NCBI RefSeq assembly: GCF_003347015.1
Contig: NZ_PNFB01000015.1
Coordinates: 32,129-96,128, forward strand
Origin: Brachybacterium sp. YJGR34
Lineage (GTDB): Bacteria; Actinomycetota; Actinomycetes; Actinomycetales; Dermabacteraceae
Direction: 5' to 3'
DNA: 64,000 nucleotides
This document shows, one piece after another, positions 9,377 to 17,776 of the stretch. The position numbers and the translations under genes are program-made. The notes beneath the pieces are model-generated. The model was not told the DNA's origin. It saw only the letters and a list, made by a program, of their open reading frames with translations, and did not search any database. Within the stretch, counting starts at the first letter, position 1, and every line of letters starts with the position of its first letter.

Positions 9377-10493
9377 CGACGCCCACGCCCCCGCCCGCAC
9401 CACCGCGCCGGCCGATCCCCTCGGTGATCACGCCGCGCGGACGGCACCTCCCGCTGTGCGGACCCGCCGCTACTCCCCGCTCCTGGACGTGCTGCGGATC
9501 GTCGCCGTCATCGGCGTCGTCACCGTCCACGTGATCGCCGATCACCTGGCGACCGAGGCGGCCGTGCCGATTCATGTCCTGCGCTCGCTGCTGGCCACCA
9601 CGGTGCCCGCCTTCATCATGATCTCCGGGGCGCTGAACCTGGCACCGGCCGCGATGCGGCACGGCTCGGGCCGCTTCCTGGGACGGCGCTTGCGCCGCCT
9701 GCTCCCGGCCACCGTGGTGTGGACCGCCTTCTACCTGCTGATCATGAACATCTGGCTCCCCGCCGAGGAACCCGATCCGCGCCAGGAGGTCCTGGACCTG
9801 ATCACCGCGGACACCTACCCCCATCTGTACTTCCTGCCGCTGATCATCGGGCTGACCGTGATCACGCCCGTGATCGCGACCTATGTCGGCGACTCGGCGC
9901 GACGGGCCTGGACCACGGGCGCCGTCGCCGCGGGCTGGGCGCTCGCGGTGATGGCGGTGCCACCCCTGACCGAGGGGCTGCTCGGGGAGGCCGTGGTCCC
10001 GCTCCAGCTCGGAGCGCTGACCTACTTCCTGCCGTTCATCGGCTACTACGTCCTGGGCCGGGCGGCCTGGGCCGCCCCCGTCGGGCGGCGCGGCGCCCTC
10101 GCGCTGCTGCTGGCGGCCGTCCCCGTCCTGACAGCGCTGACGGTCTGGGCGTACCTCTCGCGCGTCACCGACGCTCCCCCGGGGCAGGTCCTGCTGCCCA
10201 CCTACGTCAGCCCCTTCGTCATGCTGCTGTCGCTGGCGCTGGTGATCGCCCTGATGGGACTCGGGAAGAGCTGGAGGGTCGGGACACAGGCCGAGGGCGT
10301 CCTGCGCACTCTCGGCGACGCCACCTTCGGCGTGTTCCTGGTGCACTTCGCGATCCTCATCCCGCTGCGCGGGCTCGGATTCCCGGAGACCTCGGTGCTC
10401 GCGGTGCTCGCGCTGATCGCCGTGGTCACCACGGTCTCCTTCGCCATCGCCCTGCTCGGCAAGCGGGTCCCGGGACTGCGCGAGATCCTCTGA
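9363..10493 (+). CDS. Acyltransferase family 3 membrane protein
   Basis: A 376-residue integral membrane O-acyltransferase of the OafA/WecH type, which transfers acetyl or another acyl group to sugars of surface glycans. After a 37-residue polar N-terminus comes the family signature YSPLLDVLRIVAVIGVVTVH with its key His, then about ten membrane segments. The motif FGVFLVHFAIL near residue 322 is also typical of the family. The ATG at 9363 has GGGAG upstream and overlaps the DUF6541-like gene by 14 nt, so it is the last gene of the dehydrogenase operon. The next gene is convergent, 18 bp away. The acyl group and acceptor are unknown. Confidence 0.85.
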   Translation: MTPTDDAHAPARTTAPADPLGDHAARTAPPAVRTRRYSPLLDVLRIVAVIGVVTVHVIADHLATEAAVPIHVLRSLLATTVPAFIMISGALNLAPAAMRHGSGRFLGRRLRRLLPATVVWTAFYLLIMNIWLPAEEPDPRQEVLDLITADTYPHLYFLPLIIGLTVITPVIATYVGDSARRAWTTGAVAAGWALAVMAVPPLTEGLLGEAVVPLQLGALTYFLPFIGYYVLGRAAWAAPVGRRGALALLLAAVPVLTALTVWAYLSRVTDAPPGQVLLPTYVSPFVMLLSLALVIALMGLGKSWRVGTQAEGVLRTLGDATFGVFLVHFAILIPLRGLGFPETSVLAVLALIAVVTTVSFAIALLGKRVPGLREIL

Positions 10494-10511
10494 CCGGGCG
10501 GCGGCGCGGGC

Positions 10512-11714
10512 TCAGCGCCGCAGGGACCCCAGCACCTGCTCGGCCGCCTGGGCGGCGCAGCCGGCGAGGGAGGCGTTCTCGAGGGTCCAGGCGCGGGTCC
10601 GCTCCGGATCGGGGGCCGAGGTCCCCGCGATCGCGGCGAGCATCGCGGCGGCGACCTGCTCGGCATCGTAGTCGCAGGCCCAGCCGAGCTGGTTGTCCCG
10701 GATCCGGTCATGGGCCGCGCCCTCGCCGGCGTGGATGACGGGCGTGCCGGTCGCCGTGGCGGCGTAGATCTTCGTGGGCAGCGCGAACTCGTAGCCCTGC
10801 CCCGGGGTGATCGAGGAGAGCCCGGCGAGCGCACCGCGCAGATGGGCGGCCACCTGCGCCGGCGGGATCTTGTCGCGGAACTCGACGCCCTCGATGCCCT
10901 CGGCGCGGACCCGCTCCTCGAGCTCGTCCCGACCGCTGCCCTCGGAGAAGAACAGCAGCCGCGCCTCGGGATGCTCCCGGTGGACCCGGGAGAAGGCCTC
11001 GAGGAACACCCCCGCCCCCTGCCACTCGGAGACCGTCCCCGCGTACACGAAGTACGGGCCGCTCTCCCCCGCGTCCGGTCCCTGCGGCGTGAAGGTCTCG
11101 GTGTCGATGCCGTTGCCCACCATCGCCAGCTGCGGCCGGGCCCCGATGAGCTGCTCGAGACGATGCTGCACGCCCGGGGAGATCGTCAGCACGCGCGCCG
11201 CACGCTTCCACACCGTGGTCTCGGCCCAGCGCACCGCGGAGATGACCGGGGACGGGACCCCCTCGACGCTGCCGGCCGCATCGGACCAGACGTCCGCGGC
11301 GTAGAAGGTGTAGGGCGCCCGGCGCACCGCGGCGGCGACCATCCCCACCATGCCGGTGGTGGGCGGGGGCTCGAGCACGAGAGCGTCCATCCGTCGCTGC
11401 AGCAGCAGGCGCAGGGCGAGCGGCAGGTCGAAGCTCAGGTAGGAGACGTAGCCGCGGACCTGGCCCTGGTGGTCGCGCTTGACCGGCCAGCGGGAGACCT
11501 TCCGCGCCCGCGAGCGCACCCGGCCGGCGCCCGGCGCGGTGGTGGTGAGCACCGTGACCTCCGCACCCGCCCGCTCGAGAGCGAGGACCAGAGCCTCCTG
11601 ACGGAAGGCCGCGGCGACCGGCTCGGGCGCGTACACGCGGGTCGCGACGACCACGTGCGGCGGCCGCTCCGCTCGGCGCAGGGTGCGGGAACGGGCCCGG
11701 GAGCGCGGGCGCAT
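10512..11714 (-). CDS. GT4-family glycosyltransferase
   Basis: A 400-residue GT-B enzyme. The N-terminal domain begins HVVVATRVYAPEPVAAAFR, and the C-terminal nucleotide-sugar domain has VGNGIDTETF, YFVYAGTVSEWQG and LSSITPGQGYEFALPTKIYAATATG. The last segment takes the place of the usual E-x7-E GT4 motif. It resembles WbuB/WbnK-type GT4 proteins acting on undecaprenyl-pyrophosphate glycans. A basic N-terminal stretch (residues 2-18, rich in Arg) might bind the membrane. The ATG at 11714 overlaps the stop codon of the upstream epimerase gene (TGATG), so the two form a bicistronic unit. This pairing suggests that it uses the ManNAc-type sugar made by that epimerase (inference). Confidence 0.85.
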   Translation of the reverse strand: MRPRSRARSRTLRRAERPPHVVVATRVYAPEPVAAAFRQEALVLALERAGAEVTVLTTTAPGAGRVRSRARKVSRWPVKRDHQGQVRGYVSYLSFDLPLALRLLLQRRMDALVLEPPPTTGMVGMVAAAVRRAPYTFYAADVWSDAAGSVEGVPSPVISAVRWAETTVWKRAARVLTISPGVQHRLEQLIGARPQLAMVGNGIDTETFTPQGPDAGESGPYFVYAGTVSEWQGAGVFLEAFSRVHREHPEARLLFFSEGSGRDELEERVRAEGIEGVEFRDKIPPAQVAAHLRGALAGLSSITPGQGYEFALPTKIYAATATGTPVIHAGEGAAHDRIRDNQLGWACDYDAEQVAAAMLAAIAGTSAPDPERTRAWTLENASLAGCAAQAAEQVLGSLRR

Positions 11715-12778
11715 CAGGCGCGCTCGCGGAGCGCGTCGACGCTGCGCAGGGCGGCGCGTCCGTCGCCGTAGTGGTCGGGCCGCTGTGCCGTGGGCGCCGG
11801 CCGGCTGACCGCGGCGGTGAGCTCCGCGGGGTCGGCGACCAGGCGGTTCCAGTCGTTCTCGAGGGTCTCGACCCATTCGGTCTCGGTGCGCACGGTGGAG
11901 CACGGGGTGCCCAGCAGGTACGCCTCCTTCTGCAGGCCGCCGGAGTCGGTGACGACCGCGGCGGCGTGCTGGACGGCGCCCACCAGCTCGGGGTAGGCGA
12001 CCGGCTGGCCGACGTGGACCGCGCCGCCGGCGAGCTCGATGCCGGCGTCCTGCGCCTTGGCGACCAGGCGGGGATGGGCGAACAGGGCCAGCGGGATCTC
12101 GAGCGCCTGGAGGGAGTCGACGATCGCGCGCAGGCGCTCGGGCTCGTCGGTGTTGTCGGCGCGGTGGATGGTGGCCACGGCATAGGGGGCCGAGGGGTCG
12201 ATACCCTCGGGCAGGGACGGTGCGCTCTGGGCGACGGAGGCGGCCACCCGCAGGCACACGTCGGTCATCACGTCACCGGTGACCAGGGTGCGGTCGGCGA
12301 GGCCCTCGGCGGCCAGGTGCTCGCGGGCCACCTCGGTGGGGGCCAGGAGGAGGTCGGCGGCGTGGTCGGTGAGGACGCGGTTGTGCTCCTCGGGCATGCG
12401 GCGATTGAAGGAGCGCAGCCCGGCCTCGAGATGGGCGACCTTGAGGTGCATCTTCACCGCGGACAGGGTGCCGGCGAGGGTGGAGTTGGTGTCGCCGTAG
12501 ACGAGGGTCCAGTCCGGCCGGTGCTCCTCGAGCACCTCGTCCATGCCGGCGAGCATCGCGCCGGTCTGGCGGCCGTGGGAGCCGGAGCCGACGGAAAGGT
12601 TGACGTCGGGGGCGGGGATCCGCAGATCCGCGAAGAAGACGTCGCTCATGGCGGCGTCGTAATGCTGTCCGGTGTGGACGATGATGTGCTCGACGTCGTC
12701 GCGCTGGGCGGCCGCATCGGCGATCGCGGCGAGCTTGACGAACTGCGGGCGCGCGCCCACGACGGACAGGATCTTCAC
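11714..12778 (-). CDS. Non-hydrolysing UDP-N-acetylglucosamine 2-epimerase (WecB/WbpI-type)
   Basis: This 354-residue enzyme inverts C2 of a UDP-GlcNAc-type sugar to the ManNAc form in the cytoplasm. Motifs visible in order are SVVGARPQFVKLA, HTGQHYDAAMSDVFF, VYGDTNSTLAG, VAHLEAGLRSFNRRMPEE and TDSGGLQKEAYLLG. The GARPQF and SFNxRMPEE forms are closer to what I remember of WbpI/WlbD, which act on UDP-GlcNAc3NAcA, than of E. coli WecB. Length is slightly below the usual 365-380. It is divergent from the GT4 gene at 12947 and overlaps the downstream GT4 gene. The start ATG at 12778 has AGGAGG upstream. Together with the genes at 5636 and 23229-26031 it may complete a UDP-ManNAc3NAcA pathway. 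Confidence 0.9.
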   Translation of the reverse strand: MKILSVVGARPQFVKLAAIADAAAQRDDVEHIIVHTGQHYDAAMSDVFFADLRIPAPDVNLSVGSGSHGRQTGAMLAGMDEVLEEHRPDWTLVYGDTNSTLAGTLSAVKMHLKVAHLEAGLRSFNRRMPEEHNRVLTDHAADLLLAPTEVAREHLAAEGLADRTLVTGDVMTDVCLRVAASVAQSAPSLPEGIDPSAPYAVATIHRADNTDEPERLRAIVDSLQALEIPLALFAHPRLVAKAQDAGIELAGGAVHVGQPVAYPELVGAVQHAAAVVTDSGGLQKEAYLLGTPCSTVRTETEWVETLENDWNRLVADPAELTAAVSRPAPTAQRPDHYGDGRAALRSVDALRERA

Positions 12779-12826
12779 GTCAGGTTCTCCTCCTCAGGGT
12801 CCGGCAGGGTTCCGGACGTGCCGGCC

Positions 12827-12853
12827 GGAGCACGGGTACAGTGAGCGTGCTCC
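12827..12853. promoter_or_regulatory. Inverted repeat in a divergent promoter region
   Basis: GGAGCACG and CGTGCTCC form perfect 8-bp arms around an 11-nt spacer in the 168-bp gap between the divergent epimerase and GT4 genes. The spacer contains TACAGT, a -10 candidate for the plus strand, and just beyond the right arm the minus strand reads TATTGT (12859-12854), a -10 candidate for the epimerase. Such a position would suit an operator, but a plain hairpin cannot be excluded. Confidence 0.35.
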
Positions 12854-12946
12854 ACAATAGCCAACGGTCTGCACCGTGCGGCACACCACCAGACAGTCGA
12901 GGACCGGCGTGCGGCACACCGCGCCGGGCTCGGGAACGGACCATGG

Positions 12947-14317
12947 ATGACGTCAGGCGATGGCTCGCGGGTGGCCGTGCTCGTGTACAACGACTGCGCG
13001 AACGATTCACGGGTCCTCAAGGAGTCCGCGTCCCTGCGGGACGAGGGCTACGAGGTCCGGATCATCGCCGTCGAGCGCCGCGAGCGGGGCCGCATGGCCG
13101 AGGTCACGACCCTGGGAGAGAACCTCCTGCTCGAGCGGGTGCCGGAGTTCGCGATCGAGCGGATCCTGCCCGCCCTCGCCCCGATGTGGCGCCGGCTCAT
13201 CAGCGGCGATCCCGGGATCGATCCCGACTCCCCGCCGCCCGCCCTCCCCGCATCGGTGCCGCCGAGCCCGAGCGGGACCTCCGCCCCCGCCGCGGCGAAG
13301 GGCCGGGCCCTGCGCGCTCTGCGGGGACTCGGCGAGCGCGCCTATCGCACGGTCTCGCTGGGGACGTACTGGGTCAACGCGACGCGCGCGGGCACCGGCT
13401 TCGCCCCCGATGTCATCCACGCCAACGATGCCAACACGCTGGTCCCCGCGATGCTCATCCGCGCGCTCTCGCGCCGACCGATCGCGATCGTCTACGACTC
13501 CCACGAGCTGTGGCGGCACCGCAACGTCCGCTCCGACCGCCTGCTGGCGCCCCTCGTCGAGCGGCTCACCGAGGCCGTCGGTGTCCGACGGGCCGACGGA
13601 GTGATCACCGTCTCCCCCTCGATCGCCGACTGGCTGCAGAGGGCCTACCGCCTCGAGGACGCGCCCGTGCTGGTCCGCAACGTGCCGGTGGCCGACGAGC
13701 TCCCCGACCGCGCGACGGGGGTGCTGCGCGCCCGCGCGGGACTGTCGGCGACCGATCGCGTCATCGCCTACGGCGGCCGCATCACCACGGCACGCGGGAT
13801 CGAGGAGACCATCGCGGCGCTGCCGCACCTCGATCCGTCCGTGCACTTCGTCCTGCTGGGATACGGCGAGGAGGCCGCGCTGGAGGCCGTGCGCTCCGAG
13901 GCCCGGCGCCAGGGGGTCGCCGACCGCGTCCACCTCGTCGGCGCGGTCGCTCCGGAGGACGTCTCGCGCTCCCTCGCCGACGGCGACGTGGCCGTGGTCC
14001 ATGTCCGCCCCATCTGCCTCTCCTACCGCTACGCGCTGCCCAACAAGCTCTTCGAGTCGATCCGCGCCGGGCTGCCGATCGCCGCGGCCGACCTCCCGGA
14101 CATGCGCCAGGTCGTCGAGGAGCTGGGGGTGGGCGCCGTGTTCGAGGGGTCCAGCCCAGAGGACCTCGCCGCGGCCCTGCGCGAGATCCTCGAGGATCCC
14201 GACGCCTATCGCGAGCGTGCCCGCGCGGTGGCCCCGATGCTGACCTGGGAGCGGGAGACGGAGGAGATGCTCGCGATGTACCGCCGGCTGCTCGAGGACC
14301 GGGAGGTGGAGCGCTGA
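12947..14317 (+). CDS. GT4-family glycosyltransferase
   Basis: A 456-residue GT-B protein. The N-terminal domain starts VLVYNDCANDSRVLKES and has DVIHANDANTLVPAML and IVYDSHELWRHR; the C-terminal domain has VLVRNVPVADE, IAYGGRITTARGIEETI and YALPNKLFESIRAGLPI. A Pro/Ser/Ala-rich insert (about residues 92-122) separates subdomains. The ATG at 12947 has no strong Shine-Dalgarno; GTG codons at 11-16 codons downstream are weak alternatives. Its stop overlaps the ATG of the next gene (TGATG). It is recognisably related to the second half of that next protein, so the locus contains a diverged duplication. Donor and acceptor are unknown. Confidence 0.85.
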   Translation: MTSGDGSRVAVLVYNDCANDSRVLKESASLRDEGYEVRIIAVERRERGRMAEVTTLGENLLLERVPEFAIERILPALAPMWRRLISGDPGIDPDSPPPALPASVPPSPSGTSAPAAAKGRALRALRGLGERAYRTVSLGTYWVNATRAGTGFAPDVIHANDANTLVPAMLIRALSRRPIAIVYDSHELWRHRNVRSDRLLAPLVERLTEAVGVRRADGVITVSPSIADWLQRAYRLEDAPVLVRNVPVADELPDRATGVLRARAGLSATDRVIAYGGRITTARGIEETIAALPHLDPSVHFVLLGYGEEAALEAVRSEARRQGVADRVHLVGAVAPEDVSRSLADGDVAVVHVRPICLSYRYALPNKLFESIRAGLPIAAADLPDMRQVVEELGVGAVFEGSSPEDLAAALREILEDPDAYRERARAVAPMLTWERETEEMLAMYRRLLEDREVER

Positions 14318-16620
14318 TGCAGGTCACCATCGTCACCACCTGGTTCCCGACCGAGGTCGCGCCCGCCCGCGGCTCCTTCGTGGTGCGGGACGCCCTGGCG
14401 ATCGCCCGCCATGCGCAGGTGCGGCTGATCCATCTGGTGCCCCCGGCCGACGACGACGGCACCCGGCGCGTCGTTCATCAGGGCATCGACGTCCTGCGCC
14501 TGCCGATGGATCCGCGGCGACCCGATCAGGTGCTGCGCGTCGCCCGCCGGCTCCCCCGCGCCCTCGAGGGAGCCGACGTGGTCCACTCGATGGCCTTCTC
14601 CGCGCTGCTCCCGCTCGCGATCCGCCGTCCCCGCGCCCCGTGGGTCCACACCGAGCACTGGTCCGCCCTGACCACCCCGGAGACCCTCCCCGCCCCCGCA
14701 CGGCGGGGCCTGCCGGCCCTGTCCCGGCTCCTGGCCCTGCCCGATCGCGTCACCGCGGTCTGCGAGTTCCTCGCCCGTCCGATCCGCGAGGTGCGCGGTC
14801 AGCGGCCCACGGACATCGTGCCCTGCATCGTGGACCCCGGCGAGCTGGTGCCCCGCCGCGACCGGCGCGACGGCGCCCTGCGCCTGGTCTCCACCGGCGG
14901 CCTCATCCCCCGCAAGGACCCGCTGCTGGCCGTGGACGTGCTGGCCCGCCTCGTCGCCGAGGGGACCGACGCGCATCTGGAATGGCTGGGCGACGGCCCG
15001 CTGCGGGAGGAGACCCTGCGCCGCGCCGCCGATCTCGGGGTGGCCGAGCGGCTCACCCTGCCGGGCTCGGTCGACGCCGAGGAGGTGCGCGCCGCCCTCG
15101 GTCGTGCCGATCTGTTCTTCGGTCCCACCCGGGCCGACAACTTCTTCGTCTCCGCCGCGGAGGCCATCGTCGCGGGACGTCCCGTGGTCCTGGGCAGCAC
15201 CGGCGGCCAGGGCGAGTACGTCCAACCCCGCATCGGGGCGCTCGTGGACGAGCAGTCGTCGGAGGCCTACACGGCGGCGATCCTCGAGGTCGACCGTCGC
15301 ACCCGGGACCTGCCCGCGCAGGAGATCGCGGACACCATCGGCGAGAGCTTCTCCACCCCGGCCGTGGGCGCGGGCTACGCGCGGAGCCTGCAGCTGGCCC
15401 TCTCCAGCGGTCCGCACTTCCCCGTCCATCCCGCGCGGGAGCCCGGCGCGGAGGACCTCGGCGCGTCGGCCGCCGCGGGCGACGGCGCCCCGGACCGTCC
15501 CTCGCTGCTGATCCTGTCCTTCTCCGACATCTCCCGGGATGCCCGGGTGCTCAAGCAGGTGCGGATGCTCTCCGCCGACTACCGCGTCGTGACCTGCGGC
15601 TACGGCCCCACGCCCGAAGGATCGGCGCAGCATCTCCAGATCCCCTCGGAGCTCAAGCAGTGGCGGCTGGACAAGAGCCTCGCCCTCACCCGGCGGTTCC
15701 GGCGCACCTACTGGGAGCAGGAGGTCGTCGCCTGGGTGTGCGCGCAGGGCCTGCCGCGCACCGACGTGGTCCTGGCCGATGACGTGGACACCGTGCCCCT
15801 GGCGCTCTCCCTGCGGCCCCGCGGCGGCGTGCACGCGGACCTCCACGAGTACGCGCCGCGGCAGAAGGAGGACCGCCTGGCCTGGCGGCTCGGCGTGGCG
15901 CCGTACCTGCGATGGATCTGCCGCACCTACGTCACCCGCGCGGACTCCGTGACGACCGTCGGGCACGGGCTGGCGCGCGAGTACGAGCGGGAGTTCGGGA
16001 TCCGCGCCGAGGTGGTGACCAATGCCGCGCCGTACCAGGAGCTCTCCCCCGTGCCGACCCGGGAGGCGCTGCGCCTGGTCCACTCCGGTGGGGCGATGCC
16101 CTCACGGCGCCTGGACCTCATGATCGACGCGATGCGGGAGACCGACATCGACGCGACGCTGGACCTCTACCTGGTGCCCAGCGATCCCGGCTACGTCGAC
16201 CGGCTGCGGGCGATGGCCGAGGAGCTGCCGGCGGGACGCGTGCGCGTCCACGACGCCGTCCCCTACGACGAGCTGCACGCCGTCCTCAACGACTACGACG
16301 TCGGCATCTTCGTGTGCCCGCCCACGACCTTCAACCTCGCCAACGCCCTGCCCAACAAGGTGTTCGACTTCGTGCAGGCGCGGCTCGCGCTCGTGGTCTC
16401 CCCCACGCCCGAGATGCGCTCCCTGGTCGAGGAGAACCAGCTCGGCGCGGTCACGGCGGGCTTCGCGGCCGAGGATCTCGCCGAGACCCTCCGCGGGCTC
16501 TCCCCCGCGGCGGTCGCGGCGGCCAAGAGCTCCTCGGACCGGCACGCCCGGGCGCTGTCCGCCGAGCAGCAGAGCGGGGCCTGGGTGCGCGCGGTCGCCA
16601 CGCTCGCCGCGCGCGCCTGA
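14317..16620 (+). CDS. Fused tandem glycosyltransferase (GT4 plus second GT-B unit)
   Basis: One uninterrupted 767-residue frame encodes two GT-B units. Unit 1 (about 1-362) starts MQVTIVTTWFPTEVAPARG and has LVSTGGLIPRKDPLLAV and FFGPTRADNFFVSAAEAIVAG, a GT4 donor site with its Glu. A linker rich in Ala/Gly/Pro (about 364-394) follows. Unit 2 (about 395-767) starts LLILSFSDISRDARVLK and has DVVLADDVDTVPLAL, ADLHEYAPR and ANALPNKVFDFVQARLA, closely matching the motif order in the upstream gene at 12947. The start ATG overlaps the upstream stop codon. A fusion lets one polypeptide add two sugars in succession, if both units are active; the order and sugars are unknown. A 12-bp-stem terminator follows the stop. 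Confidence 0.85.
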   Translation: MQVTIVTTWFPTEVAPARGSFVVRDALAIARHAQVRLIHLVPPADDDGTRRVVHQGIDVLRLPMDPRRPDQVLRVARRLPRALEGADVVHSMAFSALLPLAIRRPRAPWVHTEHWSALTTPETLPAPARRGLPALSRLLALPDRVTAVCEFLARPIREVRGQRPTDIVPCIVDPGELVPRRDRRDGALRLVSTGGLIPRKDPLLAVDVLARLVAEGTDAHLEWLGDGPLREETLRRAADLGVAERLTLPGSVDAEEVRAALGRADLFFGPTRADNFFVSAAEAIVAGRPVVLGSTGGQGEYVQPRIGALVDEQSSEAYTAAILEVDRRTRDLPAQEIADTIGESFSTPAVGAGYARSLQLALSSGPHFPVHPAREPGAEDLGASAAAGDGAPDRPSLLILSFSDISRDARVLKQVRMLSADYRVVTCGYGPTPEGSAQHLQIPSELKQWRLDKSLALTRRFRRTYWEQEVVAWVCAQGLPRTDVVLADDVDTVPLALSLRPRGGVHADLHEYAPRQKEDRLAWRLGVAPYLRWICRTYVTRADSVTTVGHGLAREYEREFGIRAEVVTNAAPYQELSPVPTREALRLVHSGGAMPSRRLDLMIDAMRETDIDATLDLYLVPSDPGYVDRLRAMAEELPAGRVRVHDAVPYDELHAVLNDYDVGIFVCPPTTFNLANALPNKVFDFVQARLALVVSPTPEMRSLVEENQLGAVTAGFAAEDLAETLRGLSPAAVAAAKSSSDRHARALSAEQQSGAWVRAVATLAARA

Positions 16621-16641
16621 GGGCGACCGCCCCACGGCGTC

Positions 16642-16675
16642 GGGGCCGCCGACGGCCTGCGGCGTCGGCGGCCCC
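16642..16675. terminator. Strong hairpin between convergent glycosyltransferase genes
   Basis: GGGGCCGCCGAC and GTCGGCGGCCCC form a perfect 12-bp stem with a 10-nt loop, located 22 bp after the fused GT stop and 7 bp after the stop of the opposing gene. No T-tract follows. A bidirectional terminator is the simplest reading. Confidence 0.7.
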
Positions 16676-16681
16676 TCGCCG

Positions 16682-17776
16682 TCAGCGGGAGAGTGCGCTC
16701 AGATCGGCCGCGACCTGCTCCGCCCGCGCCGTCCAGGTCTGCTGCTCGCGCACCGTGCACACCCGATCGGTGAGGTCCCGCAGCGCCGTCCGGTCGTCGC
16801 GGAGCGCGGCCAGCGCGCCGGAGATCGCCTCGGCGCCGTAGTCGACCCGACGACCGGCACCCAGGGACTCCACGAGATCGCCCGCGTGGGTGCCCGAGGT
16901 GGCGATGACCGGCTTGCCGTGCCCGATGTACTCGAAGAGCTTCACCGGCGCGGCGAAGTCCCGGTACGTGGCCGGCTCCACCGTCAGCAGGCACAGGTGC
17001 GCGCGCCGGAACAGAGGCAGCAGCTCCGGCCCGCGGGCGTGGACGATCTCGATCCGGTCCGCGCAGGTCTCCGCCTGGGGGTACTCGTCGCGGACGGCGC
17101 TCCAGGCCTCCTCGGGAGTGCAGAAGATCAGGCGGACGCCGTCGGTCGCCGTGACCGCCTCGAACAGATGGTGCATGCGGTAGTACTCGGAGACGTTGCC
17201 GACGTACAGCAGGGTCAGCTCCCCGTGCTCGTCGCGGCGGCTGTCGTGGATCGCCCCGCCGGGCGGCAGCGCGGACACCTGCTCCTCGCGGATCCAGGGG
17301 ACGAAGGAGGCCATCTTCTCCGACGGCAGGTAGACGCGATCCAGCCCGCGGTAGGCGACCAGCTCCGCGGTGTACAGCGTGGTGGTCCCGACGGCGATCA
17401 GCGATCCCACGTCCTCGCGGTAGGCGGGGAAGCGCCAGTACACGTCGCGATAGAACATGCCCGTGGGCACCTCGTGCCGGCGCAGCAGGCGCAGCAGCGA
17501 GAGGTCCACGACAGGGTGGGTGGGCAGGTGGTGCGGCTCGGTGAGCAGCGTCGGCATCGTGGAGTTCTCGCCGTAGGCGAAGTCCAGCTCGAGGCCGTCG
17601 CGCAGGGCGCGGCGGAGACGGTGCAGCGCGGCGGCCCGCTCGCGGCCGCGGCCGGTCACCTCGACGACGTCGTACCCGGCGTCCTCGAAGGCGTCGCGCA
17701 TCTTCGCGGGACGCACCCCGGAGCCCGTGTCCCGTCCGCGCAGCGGATACGGGGCGTGGAAGAGCATGGTCGGCAT
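16682..17776 (-). CDS. Glycosyltransferase, GT4-like
   Basis: A 364-residue protein with a GT-B layout. The N-terminus MPTMLFHAPYPLRGRDTGSG precedes VRPAKMRDAFEDAGYDVVEVTG; the middle holds GMFYRDVYWRFP and VYLPSEKMASFVP; the C-terminal donor domain has LLYVGNVSEYYRMHHLFEAV and FAAPVKLFEYIGHGKPVIAT, where the Lys and Glu of the GT4 donor site are expected. The ATG overlaps the stop codon of the upstream ABC transporter gene (TGATG), indicating translational coupling. It ends just before a bidirectional terminator and so closes the long minus-strand run. Substrate unknown; a role in assembling the glycan moved by the transporter is inferred. Confidence 0.78.
   Translation of the reverse strand: MPTMLFHAPYPLRGRDTGSGVRPAKMRDAFEDAGYDVVEVTGRGRERAAALHRLRRALRDGLELDFAYGENSTMPTLLTEPHHLPTHPVVDLSLLRLLRRHEVPTGMFYRDVYWRFPAYREDVGSLIAVGTTTLYTAELVAYRGLDRVYLPSEKMASFVPWIREEQVSALPPGGAIHDSRRDEHGELTLLYVGNVSEYYRMHHLFEAVTATDGVRLIFCTPEEAWSAVRDEYPQAETCADRIEIVHARGPELLPLFRRAHLCLLTVEPATYRDFAAPVKLFEYIGHGKPVIATSGTHAGDLVESLGAGRRVDYGAEAISGALAALRDDRTALRDLTDRVCTVREQQTWTARAEQVAADLSALSR

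Noticed and set aside
12841..14316. Upstream open extension of the fused glycosyltransferase
   Set aside because: The extension has Arg/Pro/Gly-rich nonsense composition and overlaps the real GT4 gene in another frame. The ATG at 14317 overlapping the upstream stop codon is the natural start.
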